A DNA stretch of 16,754 bases from Nephromyces sp. MM_2019 (GCA_015657535.1 JADHZB010002096.1:1-16754), one strand, 5' to 3'. Counted from the stretch's first letter, positions 1-9,433 are shown. The notes: a model not told the origin generated them from the sequence alone. Translations and numbers: made by a program.

Positions 1-90
<90 letters not shown>
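1..90. repeat. (AC)45 microsatellite at left edge
   Basis: A pure AC dinucleotide run occupies the first 90 bases and stops at AGAGGCAG. It lies inside, or downstream of, the second intron of the truncated Rit1-like gene. A similar run closes the right edge, so the contig probably ended because the assembler could not cross long microsatellites. Confidence 0.98.
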
Positions 91-94
<4 letters not shown>

Positions 95-310
95 GCAGTA
101 AAAACGCCTAAATCCACGCAAACTAATAACATCTACAGTAAAGGTCTCATAAAGAAAAAAAAATGCACACCCATGCTCCACTATATTAAGGCATCAAAAG
201 TACATACACCAAAAGAGCACACACCAAAAGGATATACACCAAAAGCACACATATACACACCATAAATACACACGCACACGTATCAAAGGAACATACAGCA
301 AACATCGTAC

Positions 311-1032
311 CTTGCAGTACCAAGAGCCACATCTTAGATTCGCAATGGTAGCGAAGCTTTGAGAGGTTGAACAGAGCTGCTCCTTGAAACTCTGCACAAA
401 GAAAAATCCGCAAAGAAAACCTTCATATTTTGCAGATTTAGCAGCGGGTGTACGTACACCTCAACACACACAGAATGTAGCTGCTTGCTAGCCACTATCA
501 TTACGCAAGTTTATATAGTATGCCATTAGTATATTTGAGCAAATTTCGTTGAAAGTATGACACATATGTCTACATCAAAACACCCACACGCATCCGAATT
601 CACGTAAGTGAAATTAAGACTCACAAAGAAAGGCATCTAACACACAAGAAATCCCTTCATATAAAAGTGTAAAATATCAACGCTTTAGGTTTCTCCAAAG
701 GATACTGGAAAGATTCAAAGAGTCGGTGTACGTACACTGTGGAGAGAATTTGAATACACGCAATTCGATCTACTAAGTGAGTGTGCGTGTATAACCGTAT
801 CTGTGCATGTGATTTGTGTGTGCCTGTGTGTATAATTTTGTATGTGTACATGTCTGTATCTGTGTATAGGTTCGAATCTGCATTTATGTGTGTGCGTGTG
901 TGTGAATTTGCTAGACTAGATGCTTACCTCCACAAACTCCGCATCATAGTATATACTTCTCAGTCGGTTCAATATCCCCTCATCTTCACGCTTAATACTG
1001 CGCAATAGACTTTTGAATGAGCGATCCTCCAT
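311..1032 (-). CDS. RIT1: tRNA A64-2'-O-ribosylphosphate transferase (Rit1-type), 5' exons only
   Basis: Enzymes of this family add a 2'-O-ribosyl phosphate to A64 of initiator tRNA-Met, which keeps the initiator out of elongation. Exon 1 (1032-928) encodes 35 residues starting MEDRSFKSLLRSIKRE and containing NRLRSIYYDAEFVE. It ends at a strong GTAAGC donor. Exon 2 (391-311) follows TTTGTGCAG and encodes 27 residues ending in ANLRCGSWYCK, with a GTACGA donor. The join is phase 0. The SI-x-x-D-x-EFV block followed about 17 residues later by N-x-RCG-x-WY is the N-terminal signature I recall for Rit1 homologues. The expected next exon (the YFKSTDGH-type block) is absent from 1-310, so most of the protein lies outside the window. 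The ATG at 1032-1030 is the likely start because the family motif begins just after it. The intron (927-392) holds two GTGTACGTACAC palindromes, with sense-strand CA near the donor and TG nearer the acceptor. Confidence 0.83.
447..460. repeat. Palindrome GGTGTACGTACACC
   Basis: Perfect 14-bp palindrome in the Rit1 intron, about 55 bases upstream (sense) of the exon 2 acceptor. It is one of at least eight exact GTGTACGTACAC cores in the window. Confidence 0.95.
726..737. repeat. Palindrome GTGTACGTACAC
   Basis: Exact 12-bp core in the Rit1 intron. The sense strand has CTCCACAG just before it, so it resembles an exon start. The Rit1 reading frame does not need an exon here. Confidence 0.95.
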
Positions 1033-1480
1033 CAGGTGAATCTGAATGAAGATGCTCCGATAATAAGAAATCGCACACACGTTAGTTGGGTAGCTTCAGA
1101 AGAAAATACACACATACACACACATACCTAAAGAGGGCGTCATCATACACAGCTTAATAGGGAGCCTTCACACACTACACACTTTCAGAGATAGACTTCA
1201 CACAATAATAAGTTAATTTGGCACCTTTAAAAATAACGCACAGACACTTTGTGCGCCATGACTATAGGTGTATATACACTCTGCACACGCACTCCACACG
1301 CATCCTCAAGGCCAGCCAGCTTAAAAGCTGTACACACACTCTAAAGCATACGTACACACACTGAAATTGCAGACTTCCTAGTGTGGGAACTCATCTTCAA
1401 AGTAGCATAGCGGCTTAGGGATGAATAAGTACTATAAAGAGGATAAAAGCTGCTTGTGTGCGAAGTAGCAAGACTACTAG
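1033..1480. other. Upstream region of Rit1-like gene, CA-rich, no firm gene
   Basis: This stretch holds the 5' flank of the Rit1-like gene. It contains interrupted CA runs (1070-1370) and a GTGTATATACAC palindrome at 1268-1279. On the minus strand a coding-like piece at about 1321-1240 reads LAGLEDACGVRVQ and on to a TAA, but I found no consistent partner exon. I see no recognisable gene. Confidence 0.5.
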
Positions 1481-2569
1481 AAGCTCAAAGAAGAGAAGGA
1501 TAATCTAAAGAGTATACACTCTATGAAGATTCTATCATATGCACACACGCGCTTGGCTACACTCTTCCTGACGATGCATCATATTCGTGCAATACACACA
1601 ACGTGCAATACTCGTGCCCTACACACAGAGAGTTGCAGTCTGCTTGTTCGTCTTTATCATTAACAAGCACACGCTGATATCATTTCCAGCCAACAATGAG
1701 GCTGTATGCGCGTGTGTGCAGGTGTGTGTGCTGAGATTGCTTGAATCTTCAAAGAGGTTGTGTGTGTACAAGAAGCCAATTTAACTCCGAAGAGTTCGTG
1801 TGTGTGTGTTTCCCTTGTGCCAATCTTCAAAGGGCTCGTGTGTGCGTATTTCACTTGTTTCTCCGCCTTTATACTGAGCAAATCTTCATCTCATTGCCTG
1901 TAATTGCGTCTACTTCCAATTATTTTTCCCTCCTCTTCTTCTCGATAAATTTACTGTTTTTTCTGCTTCTGTTCATGTGGGAAGCATATCAATTCATTTA
2001 TGCTGCCATTTATTTTATTTGTCTCTGTTTATTCGCCTTACAATCCGCTGTTTTCTCGGGTTTTTTTGTGCATCTTATTCTCTTGTTTTCCACTTCATCA
2101 CCTGCTATACACGCCTTATGAAATGTAAGTTTGAAGTTTCTTTGTTTCTTAGCATCTTCATCATCATCTTCATAATCATCTTCATCTTCATCTCCATCAT
2201 CTTCATCTTCTCACCTGATTTTAAGGAAAATTAATATTTCGAAGATCTGCAAACAGCATATCATTCAGAAAGATATGTTTGTGTGTCTGATGTGTGTGTG
2301 TGTGCGGCTTCTGCGTGTATTGGGCTAGGCGGTGCACGTGTGGAATGTATATAGCGCGTGTGCGTGTATGTGGTACGTGTGTCTGCGCTGTGACTAGTGG
2401 GCGATGGTAAGTAATCGTTTGTGTGTGTGCCTCGATGCCGAGTACGTGCCTGATGCGAGATTGCAAATAACAGAGCTCGTAGCTGCGAGTAAGTGTATGT
2501 GCGGCATATTTGTGTGTGTGCGACTTCTTTCTGTGTGCAGCTTCATTGTATGAGGCAGCTGTGTCATGA
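1481..2569 (+). CDS. Possible unidentified split gene
   Basis: I do not recognise this. Several plus-strand pieces look coding and have splice-like borders. After CTACTAG at 1480 a long open stretch begins KLKEEKDNLKSIHSMK. After a long pyrimidine tract and TTTTAAG at 2222, a piece reads KINISKICKQHIIQKDMF. A piece ending at 2488 reads DAEYVPDARLQITELVAA and meets a GTAAGTG donor. After TGTGTGCAG at 2540 the phase-compatible continuation is TSLYEAAVS and a TGA at 2567-2569. An alternative reading from 2541 (phase 0) stays open to a TAG near 2706 and runs through a palindrome. The last join has good splice sites and matching phase; the earlier ones are not proven to belong together, and the start is unknown. 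Confidence 0.22.
1733..1850. repeat. Degenerate AATCTTCAAAGRG-TGTGTG tandem repeat
   Basis: The phrase AATCTTCAAAG plus a G/T-rich tail recurs at about 1744 and 1822, with a weaker copy between (TCCGAAGAGTTCGTGTGTG). This looks like a decayed minisatellite of roughly 40-bp period. Confidence 0.5.
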
Positions 2570-2669
2570 GCATACCCCTCAACGAAGCTTCACAGCGTTA
2601 TATCAGTATTTTGCAGGCATTAAACTATCGCAGAAAAAGAGAAATTTCACTTCTTCTTCTTCTTCAAGG

Positions 2670-2685
2670 GGGTGTACGTACACCC
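2670..2685. repeat. Palindrome GGGTGTACGTACACCC
   Basis: Perfect 16-bp palindrome, the longest copy in the window. It lies within an open plus-strand reading frame that ends near 2706, where it encodes Gly-Cys-Thr-Tyr-Thr. Confidence 0.95.
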
Positions 2686-2750
2686 ACTCCCTCCTCATCA
2701 TAAAATAGAGATGCTACGGGATTTATCATTCCTCTTTACTTAATGTGAAT

Positions 2751-3474
2751 TTACTTCTTCTTAGCCTCTACAACAGCTTTTCTCCCTCTATTACGTGAGT
2801 ATATAACAAATTCCCCAAAAAGCTGGAATTTAGCGATCTGCTTTCAAAAATGAATCTTTTTCATTGGTTTATGTACACTCCAACTACTGAAGCTTTATCA
2901 AACTGCTGGTTTTAATTTAGCGACTTGATGATTTCTACAGAGTATTCCTCCTCATCTTCATCCATTTTAAGCCTAAATTCTCTCCATTTGTTCTTCTTAG
3001 CGTTAAGTTTCAAGAGTTTTTCGGCAATTTAGGGTAGAAAGTGAAAGAGTGTAGAGTGTGGAGTTGTGTGTGTGTGAATTGGTGTTTTTTGGGGAGAGAG
3101 TATCTGCAACCTTTACATTTGCTTTTCTTTGCTTGGAGTTTTTTTGTGCTTCTTCTTTATCGGCTGTGTTCGTCTTCATCATCTTCAACTTTTCATTATC
3201 ATCCGCATTATTTTTTTCATCTTCAAATCTTCCTCCTCCTTCATCTTCTGGTTGAATTTCTCGTTGTATTCCTTGATTTTTCCAGCATTTTTGGGTAATT
3301 TTTTTTATTTTTTACTTTTTTCTGCTCCCTCATCGATTTTCTTGCCTTTTTTGCGATTAAAACGTTTTTTTCAAATTTTTCCACCCATTTTTCACTAAAA
3401 TTCGTTATTCTATCTATTTTTACGAGATTTCCTCCTCTTCTTGTAGCCATGAACGCTGCTTCTTCATCTGCCAT
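2751..3474 (-). CDS. Possible Lys/Glu-rich gene divergent from NOLC1
   Basis: I do not recognise this gene. The candidate start at 3474 gives MADEEAAFMATRRGGN followed by a Lys-rich stretch open to 3241. Further along, a piece around 3260-3110 reads with many D/E/K residues and ends SKQRKAN before GTAAAG. Then comes 2995-2939 (KNKWREFRLKMDEDEEEYS, donor GTAGAA), and 2837-2751 after GAAAGCAG (IAKFQLFGEFVIYSRNRG, ending AVVEAKKK and TAA). The last three pieces join in phase 0. The join from the start exon to the middle piece is unresolved. Strand composition supports a divergent pair: the plus strand is pyrimidine-rich up to about 3512 and purine-rich just after. The alternative is that 2970-3512 is simply a pyrimidine-rich 5'UTR intron of NOLC1. 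Confidence 0.33.
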
Positions 3475-3513
3475 TTTTCTTTGTCACCTTGTTATCTTTT
3501 CTTCGTCTTTAGA

Positions 3514-6500
3514 ATGGCTGTTTCTGCGGGTATTCGCGATGAGGACTTGCCCATTGTGAAGTCATTTGTTTACTGCTTCCTCATTGAGAAAAAATATAAA
3601 AAAGCAGCGAAATTCTTCGCTAAAGAAGCATGTCTGGTGAGATTTGTGGAGGAAGAGGAGGATGGGTGATTGTGGTGGGGGGGGAGGTGGTGAGGATGGA
3701 GAAGATGAAAAGATGAAGATGAAGATGCAGATGAAGATGCAGATGAAGATTAAGAAGAAGATGCAGATGAAGATTAAGAAGAAGATGAAGATGAAGATGC
3801 AGATGAAGAGGAGGATGAAGATGCGTGCGTTCTTATTCACAATTGATGCTTTTCCATCCAATGGAATGTTTATGGTCTCAATGGAGTTCTATTTTTATCT
3901 ATGAAAGTTATTTTTGTGGCATTTCCTTATGAATTTTTTTTGGCCCACACACACATGCAGCGTTACTTCATTGTATATGCTGAAATTTCTTGCGCTCTCT
4001 TAAGCTTGTTGCCTTTTCTCAGTTCATCGTTTTGCTTCTTCTTTTTTATCTCCTCTTCCTTCTTTTCTCTTTTATCCTCGCCTTTCTCTCACTTCTCTCT
4101 TTCTCCTCTGCATTATGTTATTCATCTTCCTTATCTTCCATCTCTTCTTCTTTCTCTTCTTTGTCAACCTCACCTCTTGTTGGGCATTAAGGAGTTTTTC
4201 CTGCTTGACAAACAAGAGCCTTTCCACTTCCCTTCCCTTCAGACTTCAGAGGAGAAGGCTAGTGATGCATCGCACACACTATACCAGCTCTCAAAATTGG
4301 TTCGAAGGTGTACATACACCCAAGAGTCTCTACCAAAGAAGGATGACATTACTGCAACTCAACTTGAATCAAAGAAAAGCCATAAGAATCTACGAATTGC
4401 GCACACAAAAAAATCTTCAAAATGTGAAAACAGCCTAGAAGCAAATGATGCGCACACAGAAGCTCTCAAATCAGTGGAAGAAGCTGCTGAGAAAGCCTCA
4501 CACACATCAAATGAAGTTGCCCTCGATCTCACTACTGTGAGCTTGAAGAAGGCTGCAAAGAAGAAGATGATTGAAGCAGAGAGCGCGACGATAGCATCAG
4601 CTACAGCATCAGTTCTTCCCTCTTTGGAAGCTCAGGAAGTGGGTGTACGTACATCCACGAAAAAGCGCAAGAAAGCAGATGAAGAGTGTATTGATAGGGT
4701 AGTTGAAGATGAAGTGAAGACGGAGGCTGAAAAAGGTGTGTCTTAGGTTCTGGGGAAGATTTTCTGTGTGTTATTCAAGGGTTTTTTAAAGGGTGGTGTT
4801 TTGTGTGCTCATGTATGTGTGCTCACCAGTTTGTGCTCATTTATGTGTGCTCATGCGCATATGTGTTCATGGTTGTGTGCTATTTTATCTTTTTTAGTTG
4901 CTTGTGGGGAACTTTTATACACCTCCTGAGATTTGCTAAGTAAATTTAAAATCTCAAGTGGATTATATAGAGTGTATATACACTCCTTGTTTGGTGTGCG
5001 AAATTTAAAGTATTTCGCCCAATCATGGGATTTTTCCTGAGAGCTTGTGTGCTCTATCTTTCAGTAAGTTGCGTACCTCGTAACATGCACATGAAACGCG
5101 TGCGCACACGCATAAAAATGAGCACATAATCATAGGCACATACTCATAGACATACAGACACACACATACACACACACACCACATTTTCACAGTTTAACAC
5201 TATTTCAAGGCTTTTTTCGTCCAGAAAATCATGGCGAAGGAGCGAATGTAAAACGAAAGAAGGAGGATAAAAATAAGGAGTCAAAGGTAGAGAAACAGCA
5301 AGAAGAAGCCTTTTCTACTTCTTCTAGACTTCACAGTGGTACTGCTGTCGGAGGTGATGTGTGCACACCCGATGATCAGAGTATGCATAATGGTAATATG
5401 GAGACAAATAGTGTGCGCCGTGCGAAGAAATCGCCAAAAGGTGAGAGATCTGAGAAGCTTTTAGATGTACATACACTTGAGCATTTGATATAGGAGTGTT
5501 TGCTATCATCTTTATTTATGCTGTAGTCTTAGCTATGTGTGTATGTGATGGTGTTGGTCAGCTGCGTATGATGGGGTAGATTAGTGGTGTGTGTGTGTGT
5601 ATGTGTGTGATGATGTTAGTCAATTGTATGTTTGAGATACATTCCAATTGCTGTGTGTGTGAAAGAGTTTGAACAGGTTTGTGTACTTGGTTAGCTGATT
5701 TTGTAAGAGTTTTCTGCCTTGTATGCTCTGTATTTTAGTGTATGTGCGGAGAGTATAAAGTGCATGGTATTACCAAGAAGACATGCCAATACAGGCACAC
5801 ACGTACCCACGCACACATCTACGCCCCTTCCTCCCACACACGCACACACCTCTCTTTGCATTTGCTTAGTTAACCTTCCTTTTCAAAGAATTGATACAAA
5901 ACTATGGAATCAGAAGATACAACACACATCCCTCAAGGATAACTCCTTTTGGAGCAAATCTGATGATTCCTTTGCTATAAAGGCTGCTCATGAGCTGGGA
6001 AATGTAAGCGGCTTCTTGAAAGCTGAGTGTACGTACACTCCCCCTCCTTGTTGTTTGTTGAGATGTTTGTGTGCGTGCAGAATGAGCTTTTTATAGCTGT
6101 GTGTACTGGGTAATATGGAATGCTGGGCCTTGTGTGTGTGTCTTAGTTGATGTGCGATTAATGTGTGTGTTGTCGTTTTTATCTCTGTCAATTTTCATAG
6201 GCATGGAGAGGGATATGTTTGTGTGGTGATTTTTGTGCGTGAATTCACTTCAACTTACACAAGGTTCTTTGTGTGCCCGTGTGTATGTGCCCTTGTGTAT
6301 ATGTCCCTGTGTCTTCCCTTGTTTCTAGCGTTGTGTGTATGCATTCAACTTAACTTACTCCCATATTATTCTTGTTCCCGCCCACCTCAGTTAGCTTCAA
6401 TGTGTGTGTGTTTTTGCTAAGAGGTTACCCTAAGGCCTTCTTCATTCACCGGTATTGCTGGATGTGTCTTGAACCCATTGTCCAATATTCCCCAGTGCTG

Positions 6501-7525
6501 CCTTCCGTAGAAGTTTGGGCTTACATTGCGGTGGTGTACGTACACTCACTTCCTCGTCATCATTTGAAGTTTTCTTTGCTTCTGTTTAGGTACGAGGAAA
6601 GGATTTTAGAAGCGAAAAAATGAAGAAGAAGAGGGCGTCTTGGAAAGGAATTGGTAAGCAATTTGTATGCTGCTAGTCCTTATTGAGCCTATGCACACAT
6701 ACGCATGATCTTAGGCTGACAGTCTTTATTGAGTGCACACACACACAAACACACACACACATATTCTTAGGCTAATACGGTTTTGTTGAGTGCCCACACG
6801 CACCATCTTAGGCTGATAGGCTTTTTTTCGTGCGTTCACGCACACCGTGTTAAACTGATAGGCTTTGCTGAGTGTACGTACACAGTCTTTATTTTCTCAA
6901 ATTTTGTATGTTTGATGGAATATCTTAATCCTTTGATTTTGTGTATGCGATTATTTGAGAGTGTGCGATTATCTGCGTATGTGTAAGGGAATGTACGGAA
7001 TTATCTGAATGTAGAAGTGTGTGATTATCTGCAGTTTACTGCTGTGTATGCTCCTCTTCGTGCCATTGCGTATCTTTCTTGTGTGTGCTACTTCTCTATG
7101 TGTGTTACTGAGTATGTGCTACTGAGTGTGTGTTATAGTGTGTTCCAGTGTGTTACTGAGTGCGTATTACTGTGTGTTACTATTTGTGTGTTCCTGTGCA
7201 TGTGTTAGTGTATGTACTACTATGTGTGTCGCTAGTGTTTTAGTCTCTTTCTAATAGTGAAAGCATCTTATTTTTTGCAGAGAATCGCATCTGATGAAGT
7301 GCTTATTGAAGCATTCTTCGGTGTACCTACACTCCCTTTTTTCACACACACTTGATTTTTCTATCGCCTTAGCTCGCATTGCTACCTGCTACTTTGTGGG
7401 TGTAGATACACTCGTTTCATACTGATGTAGAGAGCCTTCACACACGAAGATATTATGCATTTTTTTGTGATTTTTTAGGTGAAATCCCTATGGGAATAAA
7501 CTCTGTAATGTTTGATTCCGACTAA
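3514..7525 (+). CDS. NOLC1: Nopp140/NOLC1/SRP40-type nucleolar phosphoprotein
   Basis: A nucleolar/Cajal-body chaperone-like protein of snoRNP and Pol I function. My exon model, phase-consistent throughout, is 3514-3636, 4243-4735, 5225-5440, 5870-6003, 6590-6653 and 7479-7525, giving about 358 residues. Exon 1 encodes a LisH motif (DLPIVKSFVYCFLIEKKY, then AAKFFAKEA) as in Nopp140. Exons 2 and 3 are Lys/Glu-rich with basic clusters (KKAAKKK, KKRKKAD, KRKKEDK). Exons 4 to 6 form the SRP40 C-terminal domain: PFQRID, LKDNSFW, IKAAHEL, then RGKDFRSEKMKKKRASWKG, then INSVMFDSD before TAA. The last residues mirror the NSIKFDSE end of vertebrate NOLC1. Donors include GTGAGA, GTGTGT, GTGAGA, GTAAGC and GTAAGC. 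Exon 2 could instead begin at 4192 in the same frame, but 4243 follows the better pyrimidine tract (CCCTTCCCTTCAG). The long Ser/acidic-versus-basic repeats of animal Nopp140 are weak here. The gene is convergent with PIG-L. Confidence 0.88.
3690..3826. repeat. GAAGATGAAGATGCA purine repeat in NOLC1 intron 1
   Basis: Imperfect hexamer and pentadecamer repeats of GAAGAT, GCAGAT and AAGAAG begin about 55 bases after the exon 1 donor. The 3' part of the same intron (4000-4180) is rich in the complement (CATCTTCC, TATCTTCC, TCTTCTTC), so the two halves could pair. One frame of the repeat encodes a short acidic Asp/Glu/Ala run that is stopped on both sides. Confidence 0.85.
4832..5126. other. Imperfect inverted repeat spanning NOLC1 intron 3
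   Basis: TGTGCTCATTTATGTGTG at 4832-4849 is the near reverse complement of the block at 5105-5126 (CACAC, ATAAA, TGAGCACA with four extra bases). The first arm lies about 97 bases from the donor (4736) and the second about 98 bases from the acceptor (5224). The match extends beyond plain TG/CA pairing, so it is a true inverted repeat. Its likely effect would be to shorten the effective distance between splice sites, which is an inference. A separate GAGTGTATATACACTC palindrome sits in the loop at 4970-4985. Confidence 0.7.
6025..6040. repeat. Palindrome GAGTGTACGTACACTC
   Basis: Perfect 16-bp palindrome 22 bases after the NOLC1 exon 4 donor. Confidence 0.95.
6533..6546. repeat. Palindrome core GTGTACGTACAC
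   Basis: Exact 12-bp core at 6534-6545, about 44 bases upstream of the NOLC1 exon 5 acceptor. With the 6025 copy it places one palindrome near each end of intron 5. Confidence 0.95.
6664..6890. repeat. Degenerate ~57-bp tandem repeat in NOLC1 intron 6
   Basis: About four diverged copies of a unit built as TCTTAGGCTGATAGGCTTT, TTGAGTG and then a CA run. Copies carry TCTTAGGCTGACAG, TCTTAGGCTAATACG, TCTTAGGCTGATAG and AAACTGATAGG. In the last copy the CA run is replaced by the palindrome GTGTACGTACAC (6872-6883). Confidence 0.75.
6872..6883. repeat. Palindrome GTGTACGTACAC
   Basis: Exact core sitting at the end of the last 57-bp repeat unit, where the other units carry an ordinary CA run. Confidence 0.95.
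7075..7230. repeat. TGTGTTACTGAG-type degenerate repeat
   Basis: Short loosely repeated phrases (TGTGTTACTGAG, TGTGCTACTGAG, TGTGTTCCAG) in NOLC1 intron 6. No coding signal. Confidence 0.55.
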
Positions 7526-7982
7526 TTATTGGGGGCTGAGGAGGGGTTGAAGAGAGAGAAGGGCAAGAAGAGGAAGGACAGGGAGATCGCGAAGAAGAGA
7601 AAAAAGAGGAGAAAAAGTATAAAAACTTAGCAAAAGGTGGAGGAAATCTAACAAAATGCTTCAAAATGAAGAAATAACCCAGAAAACCAAAAACAACCTC
7701 AAACTCGCTACAAAAGCCATCAAACATCACCAAAAAATGTGATAGGGGTGAGCAGCACAACTTCTTCATCTTCCCGCTGTTTTCTGCTAACATTTCTTCC
7801 CTTCTTTCGGGTTTTAAGGCGTGTGTGCGTGTGTTCAATGCCTTTTTTGGTACAAAAAAACGCTGAGAATTGCCTATGAATCGTTTTGTGTGTTTGTATG
7901 CGCTTGTACAGCTGCTTATGCCTGTGCATGCAGCTATATATTTCTATGTGTTTCTACAACTCTGTTGCGTCTGTATATACAG

Positions 7983-8114
7983 GGGTGTGTGTGTGTGTGT
8001 GTGCGTGTTGGTGGGTGCGTGTGTGTGCGTGTTGGTGGGTGTGTGTGTGTGTGTGTTGGTGGGGGGGGTGTGTGTGTGTGCGTGTTGGTGTGTGTGTGTG
8101 TGTGTGTGTGTGTG
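7983..8114. repeat. Interrupted (TG)n with GTTGGTGGGTGCG units
   Basis: Compound TG repeat. The insert GTGTTGGTGGGTG occurs twice, then a variant with an eight-G run, ending in a pure (TG) run. Confidence 0.95.
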
Positions 8115-8329
8115 TATTTTTTCTCATTTAAAACATATAAAAGCTGATCTTGATCTTCACTACAAGCAAAGAGCTTCGTACTTGGTTTTCTCAACTAAAT
8201 CTCTACAGCAGCATACATCCTAGTCAACTATCTTCATTTATTGAAAAGCTCTGAATACACACTTAACTTATGTGCGTGCGTGTGCAAGCGATTATCTATA
8301 GAAAAGATGTATCTTTCAAGCGGGGTTAT

Positions 8330-8525
8330 ACCCTTCTCTGTAGTTACTCACTTGGTGCACATGAACCCCAGCGAGCTTCAAGCTCATGTGCACAAAACAG
8401 AGAGTTACACTTGCTTTTTGTTGGTCATCAGGTGTACATACACCCCCAGGAGCTTCACACAAATGTATGCGAAACAGAGAGATACTCTTCCCTGTAATTA
8501 CTCACGTGGTGTACGTACACCTCGA
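8330..8525. repeat. Two diverged ~85-bp copies ending in palindromes
   Basis: The phrase TCTGTAGTTACTCACTTGGTG, followed by GAGCTTCA, then ACAGAGAGTTACACTT, recurs as GAGCTTCA, ACAGAGAGATACTCTT, CTGTAATTACTCACGTGGTG. Three successive sites flank the copies: GGTGCACATGAACCCC (degenerate), GGTGTACATACACC (8430-8443) and GGTGTACGTACACC (8508-8521). This suggests the palindrome travels with a local duplication. Confidence 0.6.
8508..8521. repeat. Palindrome GGTGTACGTACACC
   Basis: Perfect 14-bp palindrome at the end of the second diverged copy of the 8330-8525 duplication. Confidence 0.95.
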
Positions 8526-9282
8526 GAAGACTCGAAGTTTCGAGGACAACACACACTGTGACTTCCTCTTTGCGAAGCCTTTTTGCAGAATATTCAACTT
8601 ATCCAAGGAATCTAGTCGTCTTCAACTGTTTTTTTGACAATTTCTCCAGAGGCAGAAATAGAAGTATAGCGCACCAACACGCACACACACACACAGACGC
8701 ACACACGCACAATTACCGGCCTTCGCTATCTCACTAAAAGGCCTTCTCAAAGGCTTATGAGGATATTTAGGTGCCAGCAAGAATGCTGAAGCACACATAC
8801 TTGTGTGCGAGCTGCGAGCCTAGTGTGTATGTGTGAGATTCATCACCAGCGTTGCAGGAAAGCATAGGGTAATGCCAAGGCGCAAAGACATTCAGCACAC
8901 ACAAGACTCCCCAATAGACACGCAAAATTGGAGTTCAGTACGTAAAAATATACAATCACACACACATCCCCCCTGATTCCCCTGCCTCCCCCCAAATCCT
9001 CCCCTACTCTACCCCCAACCTCAAAAACCCCACGCGAAGCTTTAATTCGCATTCAAGTTTCCTACAGAAACTGAGTTCATACACACACAAACACATACCA
9101 ACAAACAAGCAACACACACACACACACACAGATTAACCAATAGAAAGACTCTACAGCATTCAAAAGCTCATAGTGCGCGGATATAAAGGCGTAACTACGC
9201 ACCAATACAAAGTATCTTGTATATTTCACATCTTTCCCCTTCAGCACTCAAACTAAAAAAAGCGTCATCAAAATATTCACGC

Positions 9283-9433
9283 ACACACACACGGAAAAAA
9301 AGAGACGTGCAAACCCACACACGCACACAGAAACACACACACAAGCACGCGCAAACACACATACACACATGCACACACAGAAACACACAGAAACACACAA
9401 AAACGCACACATGCGCACACACACACACACACC
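9283..9433. repeat. Interrupted (CA)n block
   Basis: CA-rich compound repeat with ACACAGAAACACACA phrases. It ends two bases before the PIG-L stop codon, so the PIG-L 3'UTR begins directly with a UG-rich repeat. Confidence 0.95.

Noticed and set aside
690..737. Exon-like piece after CTCTCCACAG in the Rit1 intron
   Set aside because: Joining exon 1 directly to 391-311 is phase 0 and gives the correct spacing to NLRCG. The extra piece has a poor donor and starts in a repeated palindrome.
1741..2234. Hydrophobic membrane-like plus-strand frames
   Set aside because: They arise from a T-rich pyrimidine tract that ends in an acceptor-like TTTTAAG; no membrane-protein family motif is visible.
3901..4191. 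Upstream part of the long plus-strand reading frame covering NOLC1 exon 2, hydrophobic and Ser/Phe/Leu-rich
   Set aside because: It is the T-rich polypyrimidine end of intron 1 read through; the true exon starts at 4243 or 4192.
7281..7294. Possible last exon of NOLC1 after TTTTTTGCAG giving ENRI and a stop
   Set aside because: The alternative at 7479 joins in the same phase and gives the expected SRP40-domain ending (NSVMFDSD), which fits far better.
7488..7838. Minus-strand 116-residue frame rich in Phe and Ser
   Set aside because: It is antisense to the purine-rich NOLC1 3' end and shows no motif; a purine-rich 3'UTR explains it.
7821..8223. Several overlapping plus and minus reading frames rich in Val-Cys or Thr-His
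   Set aside because: They are (TG)n/(CA)n repeats that contain no stop in most frames. They have no family motif and no codon structure.
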